Both the position numbers and the translations under genes were made by a program. From Closterium sp. Naga37s-1 (taxonomy: Eukaryota > Streptophyta > Zygnematophyceae > Desmidiales > Closteriaceae), in contig CANJKZ010000142.1 in the NCBI GenBank assembly GCA_947471745.1, forward strand, positions 372,001 through 436,000: DNA of 64,000 nucleotides. Reading direction: 5' to 3'. Under the pieces are notes generated by a model, which ran no database searches, was not told where the DNA came from, and saw only the letters and a list, made by a program, of their open reading frames with translations. Each line of letters begins with the position of its first letter. Positions within the stretch are counted from its first letter, which is position 1. Shown piece after piece: positions 22,550 through 28,271 of this stretch.

Positions 22550-24343
22550 CACACACGTTTTGTCTGACCGTACTTTTGGTTTTTATTCCGGAGGTGCGTT
22601 CACTTAATTCAGATACCCGTAAACATAAGGAACCAACGAAGGTCCCGGTGGCCAAGCATGCAAGCATCTTTTGGTTCGTGTGCCTCCCGCTTACTCGCTT
22701 CTCTTGAGCCTTCTATTATTCTTTGTTCCATGCTGTGCTGCGTGCAGGTGACACCAGCAACACCTACACCGTGCTCGCTGCCAACGTCCGCTGCTCCGAT
22801 GTCTTCCCGGTCTACGGCCTCACACTCGCCCAGTTCCAAGACCAAAATGTGCTTCTCCTGCTCGCTTTGAGAAATCTCATAAATGCTAGAAGTATTTTCA
22901 TAGGACCATAACATGCATCTCCTGCTCCCACACCTCAACAACAGTTGTCTCCGTGTCTTTTGCCCCGCAACTCACACAGAAGCTCCTGCCTTCCCATGCG
23001 TGCATGGGTGTGTGTCGTGTCTCTTCATGCCCCCCCTTCCCCCGTGCATGCAGCCATCGGTGTCGTGTGCAGCACCCATCCCACCCTCCACTGTGCTCAA
23101 AGTGGCCAGCCCAGCCTCTCTCATCCTCTGCTCCGTCTTCTACACCACTCAGCAGGTCCCCACCTCGCACCCTTCCTGCCAATACGCCACTAATAGGGTC
23201 TTCTTCTATCTGCCCTTCTGCACCTATCCTAGTGTGCCACTCCTCCTCCTACCCTCCGCCTCCGCCATCTCACTCTAACTGCCATTTCTGACCTCACAGC
23301 TTTTCTTTCATCTCACTTCCTTTTACTGGGTGGAGCAGGTTCCCACCTCCCACCTTTCCTGCCAATACGCCTCTCCTGGTCTTCCTCTATCTGCCCCTCC
23401 ACCCATGTCCTTCTCTGCCATTCCCCATCCCTTCCTCATCCATCTCACCTCAACTGCCATTCTCAACCTCACATTAACCGCTTCTTTCACCTCACTTCTC
23501 TTCACAGATTGGAGCCCTTGCACTCTCTCGCTCACTGCTCCCTCTTCCTCCCACATCCTCCTCCCTGCATCGCGTTCTCAGGGCGACACCTGTGCGGACC
23601 TAGCATTGTATTTCAAACTGCGCTCGTCCTGCCCATCTAGCGCCTGCACGGCCAAATTCCAGGCGCTCAACCCCAGCTTGGACTGCACTGCCAACGGCGG
23701 GCTGCTGCAGCCCGAGCAGGCGGTGTGTGTGGAGCGCATGAGTGATCAAGTGGGGCTCATCCCGGTGTGCTCGCAGTACTACCTGGTGCAGAGCGCAGAG
23801 ACTTGCGACTCCATCCGCAATGTGCCCTTCCCCGCTCTGAGCCCCGTTGACTTCTTCCGTCTCAACCCCGGCATCAAGTGCAACCGCCTCATTCCGAAGA
23901 CCAATGTTGACGGCTTCACTGGCTTTGAGGTTCTGCTCATGCCTCTCTTTCGTTCCCTGTGGATCAAACCTTTTGTCCTATCTTTCAATTAAACTGGCTT
24001 GTCTTCTCGCTCATGCTTACCGCCAAGCTGGTTTTCTCGTGACTGCTCTCTTTTACTATTTTCTCCTTTTCTTCTTCGCTCCACCCCTCCTCCCTTTTTT
24101 CCACCCCCCCAGGCATGCATAGCAAGCTCCACTTCCTACACTCAGGGCTTGTGCCCACGCGCGAATGCGTATGTGGTGGGGACAGGCGACAGGTGCACGG
24201 GCCTTCAGGTGAAGTACTTCCGGGGCATCAAGGGCTGCTACAGGAAAGTCAACGGATACGACTGCATCGACAAGCTCGTCAAATCAACCCGCGTGTGCCT
24301 GCCTGACAAAGTCAAGCTTAAGAAGGGAAAGTGCGACAACTGA
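222..24343 (+). CDS. Composite LRR - EGF - L-type lectin - papain peptidase - EGF - LysM protein (3' part of gene)
   Basis: Predicted exons: 222-293, 3000-3071, 3562-3633, 3979-4050, 4696-4767, 5189-5260, 6294-6365, 7218-7286, 9134-9205, 10159-10230, 10466-10827, 11000-11695, 11836-11859, 11994-12182, 13359-13684, 13942-14079, 14335-14575, 14808-14975, 15232-15372, 22748-22848, 23582-23929, 24113-24343 (TGA). All have AG/GT borders and matching phases (phase 2 between LRR exons, phase 1 through lectin, peptidase start and EGFs, phase 0 inside the peptidase and LysM part), giving about 1,226 codons without a stop. The 5' end, with any signal peptide and further LRRs, is outside the window. Secretion and cell-wall action are inferred from the Cys-rich EGF, lectin and LysM modules; no membrane segment or kinase is seen. 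Alternative: two or more adjacent genes. The unbroken phase chain and lack of intergenic signals argue against that, but no transcript was available. Confidence 0.75.
294..2999 (+). other. Intron of 2.7 kb
   Basis: Between the first two LRR exons I find no further exon on either strand. It holds one structurally complete MITE (2234-2556). The rest is unassigned sequence with short, non-conserved reading frames. Confidence 0.6.
2234..2556. mobile_element. Non-autonomous hAT-like MITE with 8-bp TSD
   Basis: The termini are TAGGGATGAGCAAG and, inverted at the right end, TAGACATGAGCACAAG. Both sides carry the 8-bp target duplication GAGCATTG (2226-2233 and 2557-2564). The interior is made of inverted and tandem GAACAC/GTTCG motifs, including a long palindrome near 2251-2274. 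Ends and motif content match the 5.3-kb hAT element at 16138-21464, so that family probably mobilised it. Confidence 0.9.
4406..4434 (+). repeat. Duplicated fragment of an LRR exon inside an intron
   Basis: This stretch repeats about 29 bases of the exon at 3979-4050 (source near 4003-4031) with only two or so differences. It covers the GPLPASFT part of the repeat. It is too short and lacks borders to be a working exon. Confidence 0.7.
5050..5180. repeat. Pentanucleotide microsatellite
   Basis: Runs of CATCG/CCTCG/CGTCG five-base units, with eight or so consecutive CGTCG copies, end just before the acceptor of the exon at 5189. Confidence 0.85.
5261..6293 (+). other. Intron, no feature recognised
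   Basis: About 1 kb between LRR exons. I see no additional LRR motif and no transposon ends. A pyrimidine-rich tract (6170-6280) precedes the next acceptor. Confidence 0.5.
6366..7217 (+). other. Intron with degenerate GGCATGGTGCAT repeats
   Basis: The first 230 bases (to about 6600) are a degenerate minisatellite of CATGGTGCATGG-like units. The rest is unassigned, with a pyrimidine-rich 3' end. Confidence 0.5.
8347..8886. repeat. 18-bp minisatellite, about 30 copies
   Basis: Unit ACTGCATCCCCATGCCTT is repeated head-to-tail in the intron 7287-9133. A block of seven or eight copies (about 8704-8818) carries the C variant (GCCTCACTG) and is flanked by T-variant copies. Because 18 is a multiple of 3 and the unit lacks stops in most frames, long artefactual reading frames arise (YCIPMP and its frame-mates). 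Confidence 0.95.
9195..9290 (+). repeat. 17-bp tandem repeat duplicating a splice donor
   Basis: Five full copies plus a partial copy of CTCACACTGCTGTAAGG start inside the end of the LRR exon 9134-9205. Each full copy carries the exon's own last codons and its GTAAGG donor, so five equivalent 5' splice sites lie 17 nt apart. Use of any but the first would shift frame or add residues. Confidence 0.9.
9291..10158 (+). other. Intron remainder, no feature recognised
   Basis: Pyrimidine-rich in its first part, then a GC-rich stretch (9670-10020) with CGAGCC/CGGCTCG motifs. No transposon ends or exon could be supported. Confidence 0.4.
10466..10827 (+). CDS. Last LRR, cap and EGF-like exon of the composite gene
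   Basis: The exon opens with a final LRR (NLRNNQLTGKV), then a degenerate cap segment ending in LDNNYF. A cysteine-rich stretch of about 80 residues follows, with CNGHGVCFLDG and CLCDEN, the C-x-G-x-C and C-x-C spacing of EGF-like folds. It changes intron phase from 2 (LRR side) to 1 (lectin side), so it is the adaptor joining the LRR block to the rest. The donor is GCAG/GTGAGC. The EGF assignment is moderate: the spacing is irregular and only part of the six-cysteine pattern is clear. Confidence 0.7.
11000..11695 (+). CDS. L-type (legume-type) lectin domain exon
   Basis: One 696-nt exon encodes about 230 residues that match the L-type lectin beta-sandwich. Visible hallmarks are the GFAFVVAFD strand, the GGMGY loop, SVAVEFDT followed by a metal-site-like segment ending DPDSNHVGIN, and the late strand HVWIDYD. 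The family binds carbohydrate with bound Ca/Mn; the acidic and Asn residues expected for metal binding are present, so binding competence is plausible. Usual family length is about 230-250, so it is full length. In land plants this domain is best known from lectin receptor kinases; here it is followed by a peptidase instead. It is flanked by phase-1 introns, which favours exon shuffling. Confidence 0.85.
11836..12182 (+). CDS. Linker exons and start of the papain-like domain
   Basis: Exon 11836-11859 (24 nt) codes for a short FPIQQTP linker. Exon 11994-12182 codes for about 62 residues ending PVRTQTSTC, aligning with the PVKNQGxCG motif at the start of mature papain-type enzymes. The oxyanion-hole Gln is codon 12167-12169. 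Compared with papain there is one extra residue between this Gln and the Cys-Gly pair. Only about 60 residues separate the lectin from this motif and I see no ERFNIN/GNFD signature, so the classical I29 inhibitory propeptide appears to be absent. Confidence 0.7.
12399..12480 (-). other. tRNA-like segment with box A and box B (decayed tRNA or SINE-like)
   Basis: On the minus strand TAGCTCAGCGG (about 12459-12469) fits the Pol III box A consensus and GGTTCAACCC (12399-12408) fits box B, about 50 nt apart. I cannot close a full cloverleaf, so it is not called as a functional tRNA. It sits just inside a minus-strand LTR element remnant. Confidence 0.4.
12653..12916 (-). mobile_element. LTR plus primer-binding site of a truncated minus-strand LTR element
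   Basis: 12665-12916 (about 252 bp) begins TGTTGGAATT and ends TTCTAACA, i.e. TG...CA termini on both strands. Immediately to its left the minus strand reads TGGTATCATAGC, close to the plant tRNA-iMet primer site TGGTATCAGAGC. So this is a 5' LTR followed by PBS on the minus strand. No coding region or second LTR is recognisable in this intron. Confidence 0.7.
13359..14575 (+). CDS. Papain-like (C1A) cysteine peptidase catalytic exons
   Basis: Three exons (13359-13684, 13942-14079, 14335-14575) complete a C1A peptidase. The nucleophile Cys is in GDCWAYA (codon 13364-13366), the His in NLNHVVLLVGY (codon 14380-14382) and the Asn in IRNSWG (codon 14464-14466), so the full Gln-Cys-His-Asn set is present. 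The PVVVHIEASTDTFKDYDG segment (13942-14079) matches the region just before the His loop. Length from PVRTQ to the last exon is about 240 residues, typical of the family. A Lys/Ala-rich insert lies between the Cys and His halves. Expected activity is endoproteolysis in a secreted or wall setting; substrate unknown. The intron 12183-13358 carries LTR and tRNA-like debris. Confidence 0.85.
14808..15372 (+). CDS. Two EGF-like exons
   Basis: Exon 14808-14975 encodes TDPCNKAGHG...CDCNDQRF...CAY, and exon 15232-15372 encodes DACKAAQRNPCAVGQCVNDG...YSCVCPPGF...YSCAPG. The second shows the classic six-cysteine EGF spacing with G-x-Y-x-C-x-C-P-x-G-F. Both are phase-1/phase-1 exons, the arrangement most used for EGF shuffling. 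They probably form a rigid spacer between the peptidase and the LysM tail. The last coding triplets of the second exon (TYSCAP) and its donor have been amplified into the 21-bp array that follows. Confidence 0.8.
14983..15078 (+). repeat. CTG/CCG triplet expansion
   Basis: A run of about 14 CTG triplets passes into about seven CCG triplets and imperfect CTG copies, directly downstream of the donor of exon 14808-14975. Confidence 0.9.
15352..16080 (+). repeat. 21-bp minisatellite seeded by an exon end, with higher-order copy
   Basis: About 34 units of 21 bp, each starting GTACCT and ending CTCCAG, continue seamlessly from the end of the EGF exon (TYSCAP then donor). Every unit therefore has a donor-like GT start and an acceptor-like AG end and is translatable in phase (TFSCAPG). 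A 24-bp variant unit with an extra GTG occurs at 15541 and 15817. The pattern of T/C variants after each is the same, showing a 276-bp block duplication. Confidence 0.95.
16566..20773 (-). pseudogene. hAT transposase (multi-exon, broken)
   Basis: Exon 1 (about 20773-19493) encodes an acidic and GKAK-repeat N-terminus (poly-Glu, about ten KGKA units), then a BED zinc finger with CKMC and HMLAKH. Exon 2 (about 19257-19036) has STDMWTGPNG, with the first catalytic Asp; the next segment (to about 18808) has GLTTDNASAN. Exon 4 (about 18664-18389) has SHIVNLAV and TRWGSTYEM. The last exon carries the hATC dimerisation domain (ATSAASERAFSMGRNLI, then HRHRL). An in-frame TAG (19033-19035) lies between HFVS and QWELRQ, and a 626-bp MITE splits the C-terminus. 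Without the MITE the frame would run to TGA at 16566-16568 with an acidic tail. Class II cut-and-paste transposase; not expected to be active. Confidence 0.85.
16663..17288. mobile_element. MITE with 8-bp TSD inserted in the hAT transposase
   Basis: Terminal inverted repeats CTATGTTGCGGAAGACGC (left) and its complement (right), flanked by GTGCCTGC at 16655-16662 and 17289-17296. Subterminal zones at both ends are built of GCGTCTAGACGC-type palindromes. No transposase is encoded. The 8-bp duplication fits the hAT superfamily, but the ends differ from the host hAT, so another family mobilised it. Confidence 0.92.
21473..22747 (+). other. Remainder of the long host intron
   Basis: No exon or transposon ends recognised apart from a small fold-back at 21653-21736 (11-bp outer arms GTACACCCTTC/GAAGGGTGTAC around TCCGGTT-CA-AACCGGA) and an A-run followed by a CA microsatellite at about 22519-22556. 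Confidence 0.5.
22748..24343 (+). CDS. LysM-like C-terminal exons
   Basis: Exon 22748-22848 (TYTVLAANVRCSDVFPVYGL, then TLAQFQDQN), exon 23582-23929 (GDTCADLALYFKL...FQALNPSLDC...AVCVE, then YYLVQSAETCDSI...FFRLNPGIKC) and exon 24113-24343 (AYVVGTGDRCTGLQVKYF...YDCIDKLV...RVCLP) show repeated LysM hallmarks: Y-x-V, GDTC-x-x-(I/L)A, F-x-x-LNP-x-x-C. LysM modules bind chitin- or peptidoglycan-like N-acetylglucosamine polymers. I count two to three modules; the first looks short, so a small exon may be missing between 22849 and 23581. The TGA is at 24341-24343 after a Lys-rich end (KVKLKKGKCDN). The donor at 23930 (GTTCTG) is weak. Confidence 0.7.
23151..23511 (+). repeat. Direct repeat of about 180 bp in an intron
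   Basis: 23151-23330 and 23334-23511 are diverged tandem copies, both starting at an AGCAGGT and containing CCTGCCAATACGCC. The second ends at a pyrimidine tract before the exon at 23582. It may be a relic of an acceptor-region duplication. Confidence 0.75.
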
Positions 24344-24750
24344 CCTCCTGCAGGCTGTCTCTGCATCTGCTGTGCTGACCAAGTCTGGCGCTGCCTCTTA
24401 CGTGCTTGCACAGTCTTAAAGGATCTCGGTGTGCTTATGCTCAACAAGATGCTTCGTCCTTCACTGAAACACTGTGACAGGTCTAGCGGGGAATACGGGA
24501 ATAGTTTGGCTGAGTATTAATGCCCTGAAGATACAGTTGTCTTTTATTGGGGTATATTCTAATAACATTATTTTTATAAGGGATCCTATTACCAGTATAA
24601 GATAACACGCTTATTGTCAATATGTATATGTATATATATGCATGTTAGTCTTAGGCTACAGTGAGGTACACTTTAGAGAGTACAACCCTTTTAGGATTGC
24701 ATATTTGTATCTCATTCTTGCTAGTCGTGATCATTCCGTTGTTCGTACTA
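24344..24750 (+). other. 3' flank of the composite gene
   Basis: About 400 bp between the TGA and the pogo-like element. It is AT-rich after 24520 with no recognised coding content. The 3' UTR and poly(A) site should lie here; I cannot place the site. Confidence 0.5.
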
Positions 24751-25033
24751 CCGTCATCGCCCGGATATAAGACATATGGGTCTTATCCAATATCGCCTTA
24801 AAAAGGTGATTTTTATCTTGTAAAAGGAACTTTCGGGGGTGTCTTATAAATCTTATAAACAAGAATGTTTGTCACTTATAGATTTAAGCTAGATCTGGCT
24901 GTGAGGTGTTACAAGCAGGGCTCTAGATTGGTTTTGGGCCACCCTTCCTAATCAGGGTTCTAGGTAGTCCCAACCCTGACTCATAGGGTAAAAAAAATCG
25001 TTCCCTGACAAATTCAGGGTAAAAAATCTAATA

Positions 25034-25672
25034 CCGTATTACCCCGGATAAAAGCGCAGGTGTGCTTATAATAAATCAGTGTTTTTGGGGGGGGGTGCGC
25101 TTATAAATGAGTCACGGGCATAAGCGCATGCGCTTATATAATGACAAATACAGAAATATGTTTTAAGCGCACCAAATTGTTCATCTTAGTCTTGTGATTC
25201 TAATCGAATCGAAATATTAGTGCGTCTTAGATCAGGATCGCGCGAGGGCAATTGATTCCCCCCCCCCCCTCCCCCCCCACGTGCGTGCTGTCAGCCAGCC
25301 AACTTCGTGCCGTTTCGCGCGAGGGCGATATTTTGCCTCTTCGCCCCCCCCCCCCCCCCCCCCTCCCCCCCCCCCCACGTGCGTGCTGTCAGTCAGGTTC
25401 GTGCCGTATAGCTTTTCCCGCCCTTACCGAACCGAACGGGCGAGTATGTTGGCCGACTTGTCGAGGGTGTCAAAGCAAAGGACGTAGACTCGCTGCAAAG
25501 CGGAAAATCGTTACGGTACCTAATCAGGAATAAAACATAATTATGCATGCGCTTATAATAAAAGATTTCACAGGGGGTGCGCTTATAATTGAGGATCGGG
25601 CAAAAGCGCATTGCTCCAGATATAAGCGCATGCGCTTTTAATAGGCCTGCGGTTATATCCGGGGCGATACGG
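25034..25672. mobile_element. pogo-type MITE nested in the hAT-like element
   Basis: Ends CCGTATTACCCCGGATA (left) and, inverted, CCGTATCGCCCCGGATA (right), flanked by TA at 25032-25033 and 25673-25674. Internal repeats of TGCGCTTATA and poly-C runs (25260-25375) are present. The terminal CCGT..(T)CGCCC(C)GGATA resembles the ends of the larger pogo-like element, so both probably used related transposases. Confidence 0.85.
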
Positions 25673-25742
25673 TAGACTGTTTGGGCAGGGTAACTCTTTA
25701 AAGTTATTCTATAAAACTTTAAAAACGTTGTCTGCATCACTT

Positions 25743-25805
25743 AGTGGCTCAGTTGGTACGATTACGGCTTTGATCTTCAAGGTCGCTTGTTCGATTCTCG
25801 CTGTT
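25743..25805 (+). other. tRNA-derived segment with Pol III boxes
   Basis: TGGCTCAGTTGG (from 25745) fits box A and GTTCGATTC (25789-25797) fits box B, with an anticodon-arm-like CTTTGATCTTCAAGG between. The T-arm and acceptor stem do not pair well, so it is more likely a tRNA-derived SINE head or captured tRNA relic than a working tRNA gene. It lies within the hAT-like element. Confidence 0.45.
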
Positions 25806-26076
25806 GGGAGTATTTTGCAGGGGCTCGAACAGAGTTTCGTCTCGTTATGGAGCATTCGGTATTAGTGTAGTTGGGATCGTACCTGTACAGTCAGAGAAAC
25901 AAATCCCTTACGCTGTTTTTCAAAGGGTAAAAAAAAACTTACACTTTCTGGCCTAGGATAAAAATCCCATTACCCTTCCTGGGAAAGGGTAACTGAAAAA
26001 AAGTGGCCGCCAGTCAGGGCAATCAGGGTGTTTTACCCTGATAACGAGAGCCCTGGTTACAAGAGAGCAATCGATG

Positions 26077-27945
26077 TGTTGAATACATGTTATATATATA
26101 TGTTTATATTAACTGCCTTAGCATGTAGATTAGTGTAGGTACATTGGTGGTGCACCTCATTCTCTTGTTTCTTGCCTATATGTTCTTCCTTTGCTATAGT
26201 GAACCCCCCTTTTTGGCCAACACCTTCCTCTCGTTCCTCTTGCCTTGGCTAGCTCAAACCCTAGCCATGGCTCCTAACTAAGTTGCTATCTCGACATGCT
26301 ATCAGAGTAGGCCTGATCCTAGGCCATTATTTTATCCACATGGGCCCACCATTTTCGTCTCCTATGGCTGCCCCCGTCGCTCCCTGCTTCGTACTGCCCG
26401 TCGCGCAGCTTCCGTCCGTCACCCTGCCCATGACGGCGAGCTGCGCGATGGCGCCAAATGCGGCCCCGATGCGGCTTCTCGTCGTGCGCGTCGCTGGCCC
26501 CGTCCGTCGCCTGCCCCCGCTCGTCGCAGCCCGTCCGTCCCGCGCCGTTTCGTCGCCCCGCGGCCCCCCGTCGCCCCCTGCCGTTTCGTCGCCCCGCGCC
26601 CTCCCGTCGCCACGCGCCGTTTTGTCGCCCCGCGCCCCCCCGTCGCCCCCTGCCGTTTCGTCGCCCCGCGGCCCCCCGTCGCCACGCGCCGTTTCGTCGC
26701 CCCGCGACCCCCCGTCGCCCCGCGCCGTTTCGTCGCCCCACAGCTCCCCGTCGCCCCTCCCCGCTTCGTCGCCCTCCCGCGGCGTCCCTCGCGCGGTCTC
26801 TGCCGTGCGTGGGGTGATGGGGTGGTGCCCGAGAGTGGGGGAGGCGGGGGTGGGTGACTCGGCCTCCCCGCTCTCCTCTCTGTCCCTGCAGCGGCTGGTG
26901 CTGAAGGGGAGGGGGGGGGAGGGGGTGGCTGGCTCTGCTGCTACGCCATGCTGCCGCCCGCCTTCTCCTTCTCCCTGCTGCTCGTGCAGCCGAGGAGGGG
27001 GTGGGGGGAGGGTGTTGGGGTGGCGGGTGTGTCAAACCAGCGGCCGTCCCTCCTCCTCTCTCTCTTCCTGCCGCCCCTCCTGGGGTGGGGGGCAGGGGGG
27101 GGGGGGGGGGGGGGGTAGGGTGAGGGGGTGGCGGGGGTGACCAGAATGCGCCAGCCCGCCTCCTCTCTCTTCCTGCCGCCCCTCCTGGGGTGTGGGGGAG
27201 GGGGGGGGAGGGTGAGGGGGTGGCAGGAGTGATCGCTCTTTCTTCGTGTGTTCCCGTGTGTTTCCGCTGCGCATCTCTGCTTCTTGTACGTGCCTGTCCT
27301 GCCATGTCCGTGCCTGCAATGTCTGTCCTACTGAACTGCGCTGTGGGGGGGAGGTTTGGGGAAGGGGGAGGAGGTTGAAAGGGGGTGGACGCCGTGAAGC
27401 CAGCAGCTCCTGTCGCCCGTGAGCCCGTTGCTCCAGTCGTCCGTGAGCCCGTTGCTCCAGTCGCCCGTGAGTCAGTTGCTCCAGCCGCTCGTCTAGCCGC
27501 GGAGCCAGTTTACTCCAGTTGCCCGTGTGCTAGTTGCTCCAGTTGCCCATGTGCCAGTTGCTCCAGTTGCCCGTGTGCCAGCAGCTTCAGCCACCGCCCA
27601 CCACCTCCTCTCCTCTCATGGTCCCTCCTCCTCCTCACTTGCCCTCTCCTACTTCCGATGTGTCTGTTGTACCCCCTCAGGGGGTGTGACTTCACAAGCT
27701 CATGCTGTAGGCAGTTAAGGGGGTGTGTTGAATACATATTATATATATGTGTTTATATTAAATGCCTTAGCATATAGTTTAGTGTAGGTACATTGGTGGT
27801 GCACCTCATTCTCTTGTTTCTTGCCTATATGTTCTTCCTTTGCTATAGTGAACCCCCCTTTTTTGCCAACACCTTCCTCTCGTTCCTCTTGCCTTGGCTA
27901 GCTCAAACCCTAGCCATGGATCCTAACTAAGTTGCTATCTCGACA
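26077..27945 (+). mobile_element. Complete non-autonomous LTR retrotransposon with TSD CGATG
   Basis: 5' LTR 26077-26296 and 3' LTR 27726-27945 (both 220 bp, TGTTGAAT...CTCGACA, only a few differences), flanked by CGATG at 26072-26076 and 27946-27950. The PBS TGCTATCAGAGT follows the 5' LTR and a purine tract (TTAAGGGGGTG) precedes the 3' LTR. The 1.4-kb interior is GC-rich, low complexity (CGTCGCCCCG-type repeats, poly-G runs near 27090-27120, TTGCTCCAGT-type repeats 27390-27590) and has no recognisable gag or pol, so it must be moved in trans. Confidence 0.92.
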
Positions 27946-28271
27946 CGATGTTACTTGGGCCACCGTTTCGGCCTCCACCCACACTTCATATCACGTGACC
28001 ACTCATCATTACAAGGGTGGCAAAGTTGCCCAGCAAAGCAGCAACATGGCAGCGTGGCAGCAAGTTGGCAAGGTTTAGGAAAGGTGGCCGCCTATGCATG
28101 GTGGCAGTACCTGTCCTTTCCTGTTGGAGGAAGGGCCTCGCAGAGGAAAGCTGAGAGGGGTCTACCCGTTGGCGTGCTCATTCTTGTTGTGCCTTTCGAG
28201 AAAACTCCTCTCCCCTGTGCTCGGCAGACTCCTCGTCCCTCTCCTCACTCTGCGCTTAGGCATGCCTCACG

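Larger units (their letters stand above)
24916..26055. mobile_element. Non-autonomous hAT-like element with TSD GTTACAAG
   Basis: Ends CAGGGCTCTAG (left) and, inverted, CAGGGCTCTCG (right), with the 8-bp duplication GTTACAAG at 24908-24915 and 26056-26063. The interior has CAGGGT/ACCCTG motifs on both sides but no transposase. It contains a smaller pogo-type MITE and a tRNA-like segment. Confidence 0.92.

Noticed and set aside
26283-27305. Pro/Ser- and Arg-rich frames of about 280-330 codons
   Set aside because: GC-rich low-complexity sequence inside a non-autonomous LTR element; frames are open on both strands for compositional reasons.
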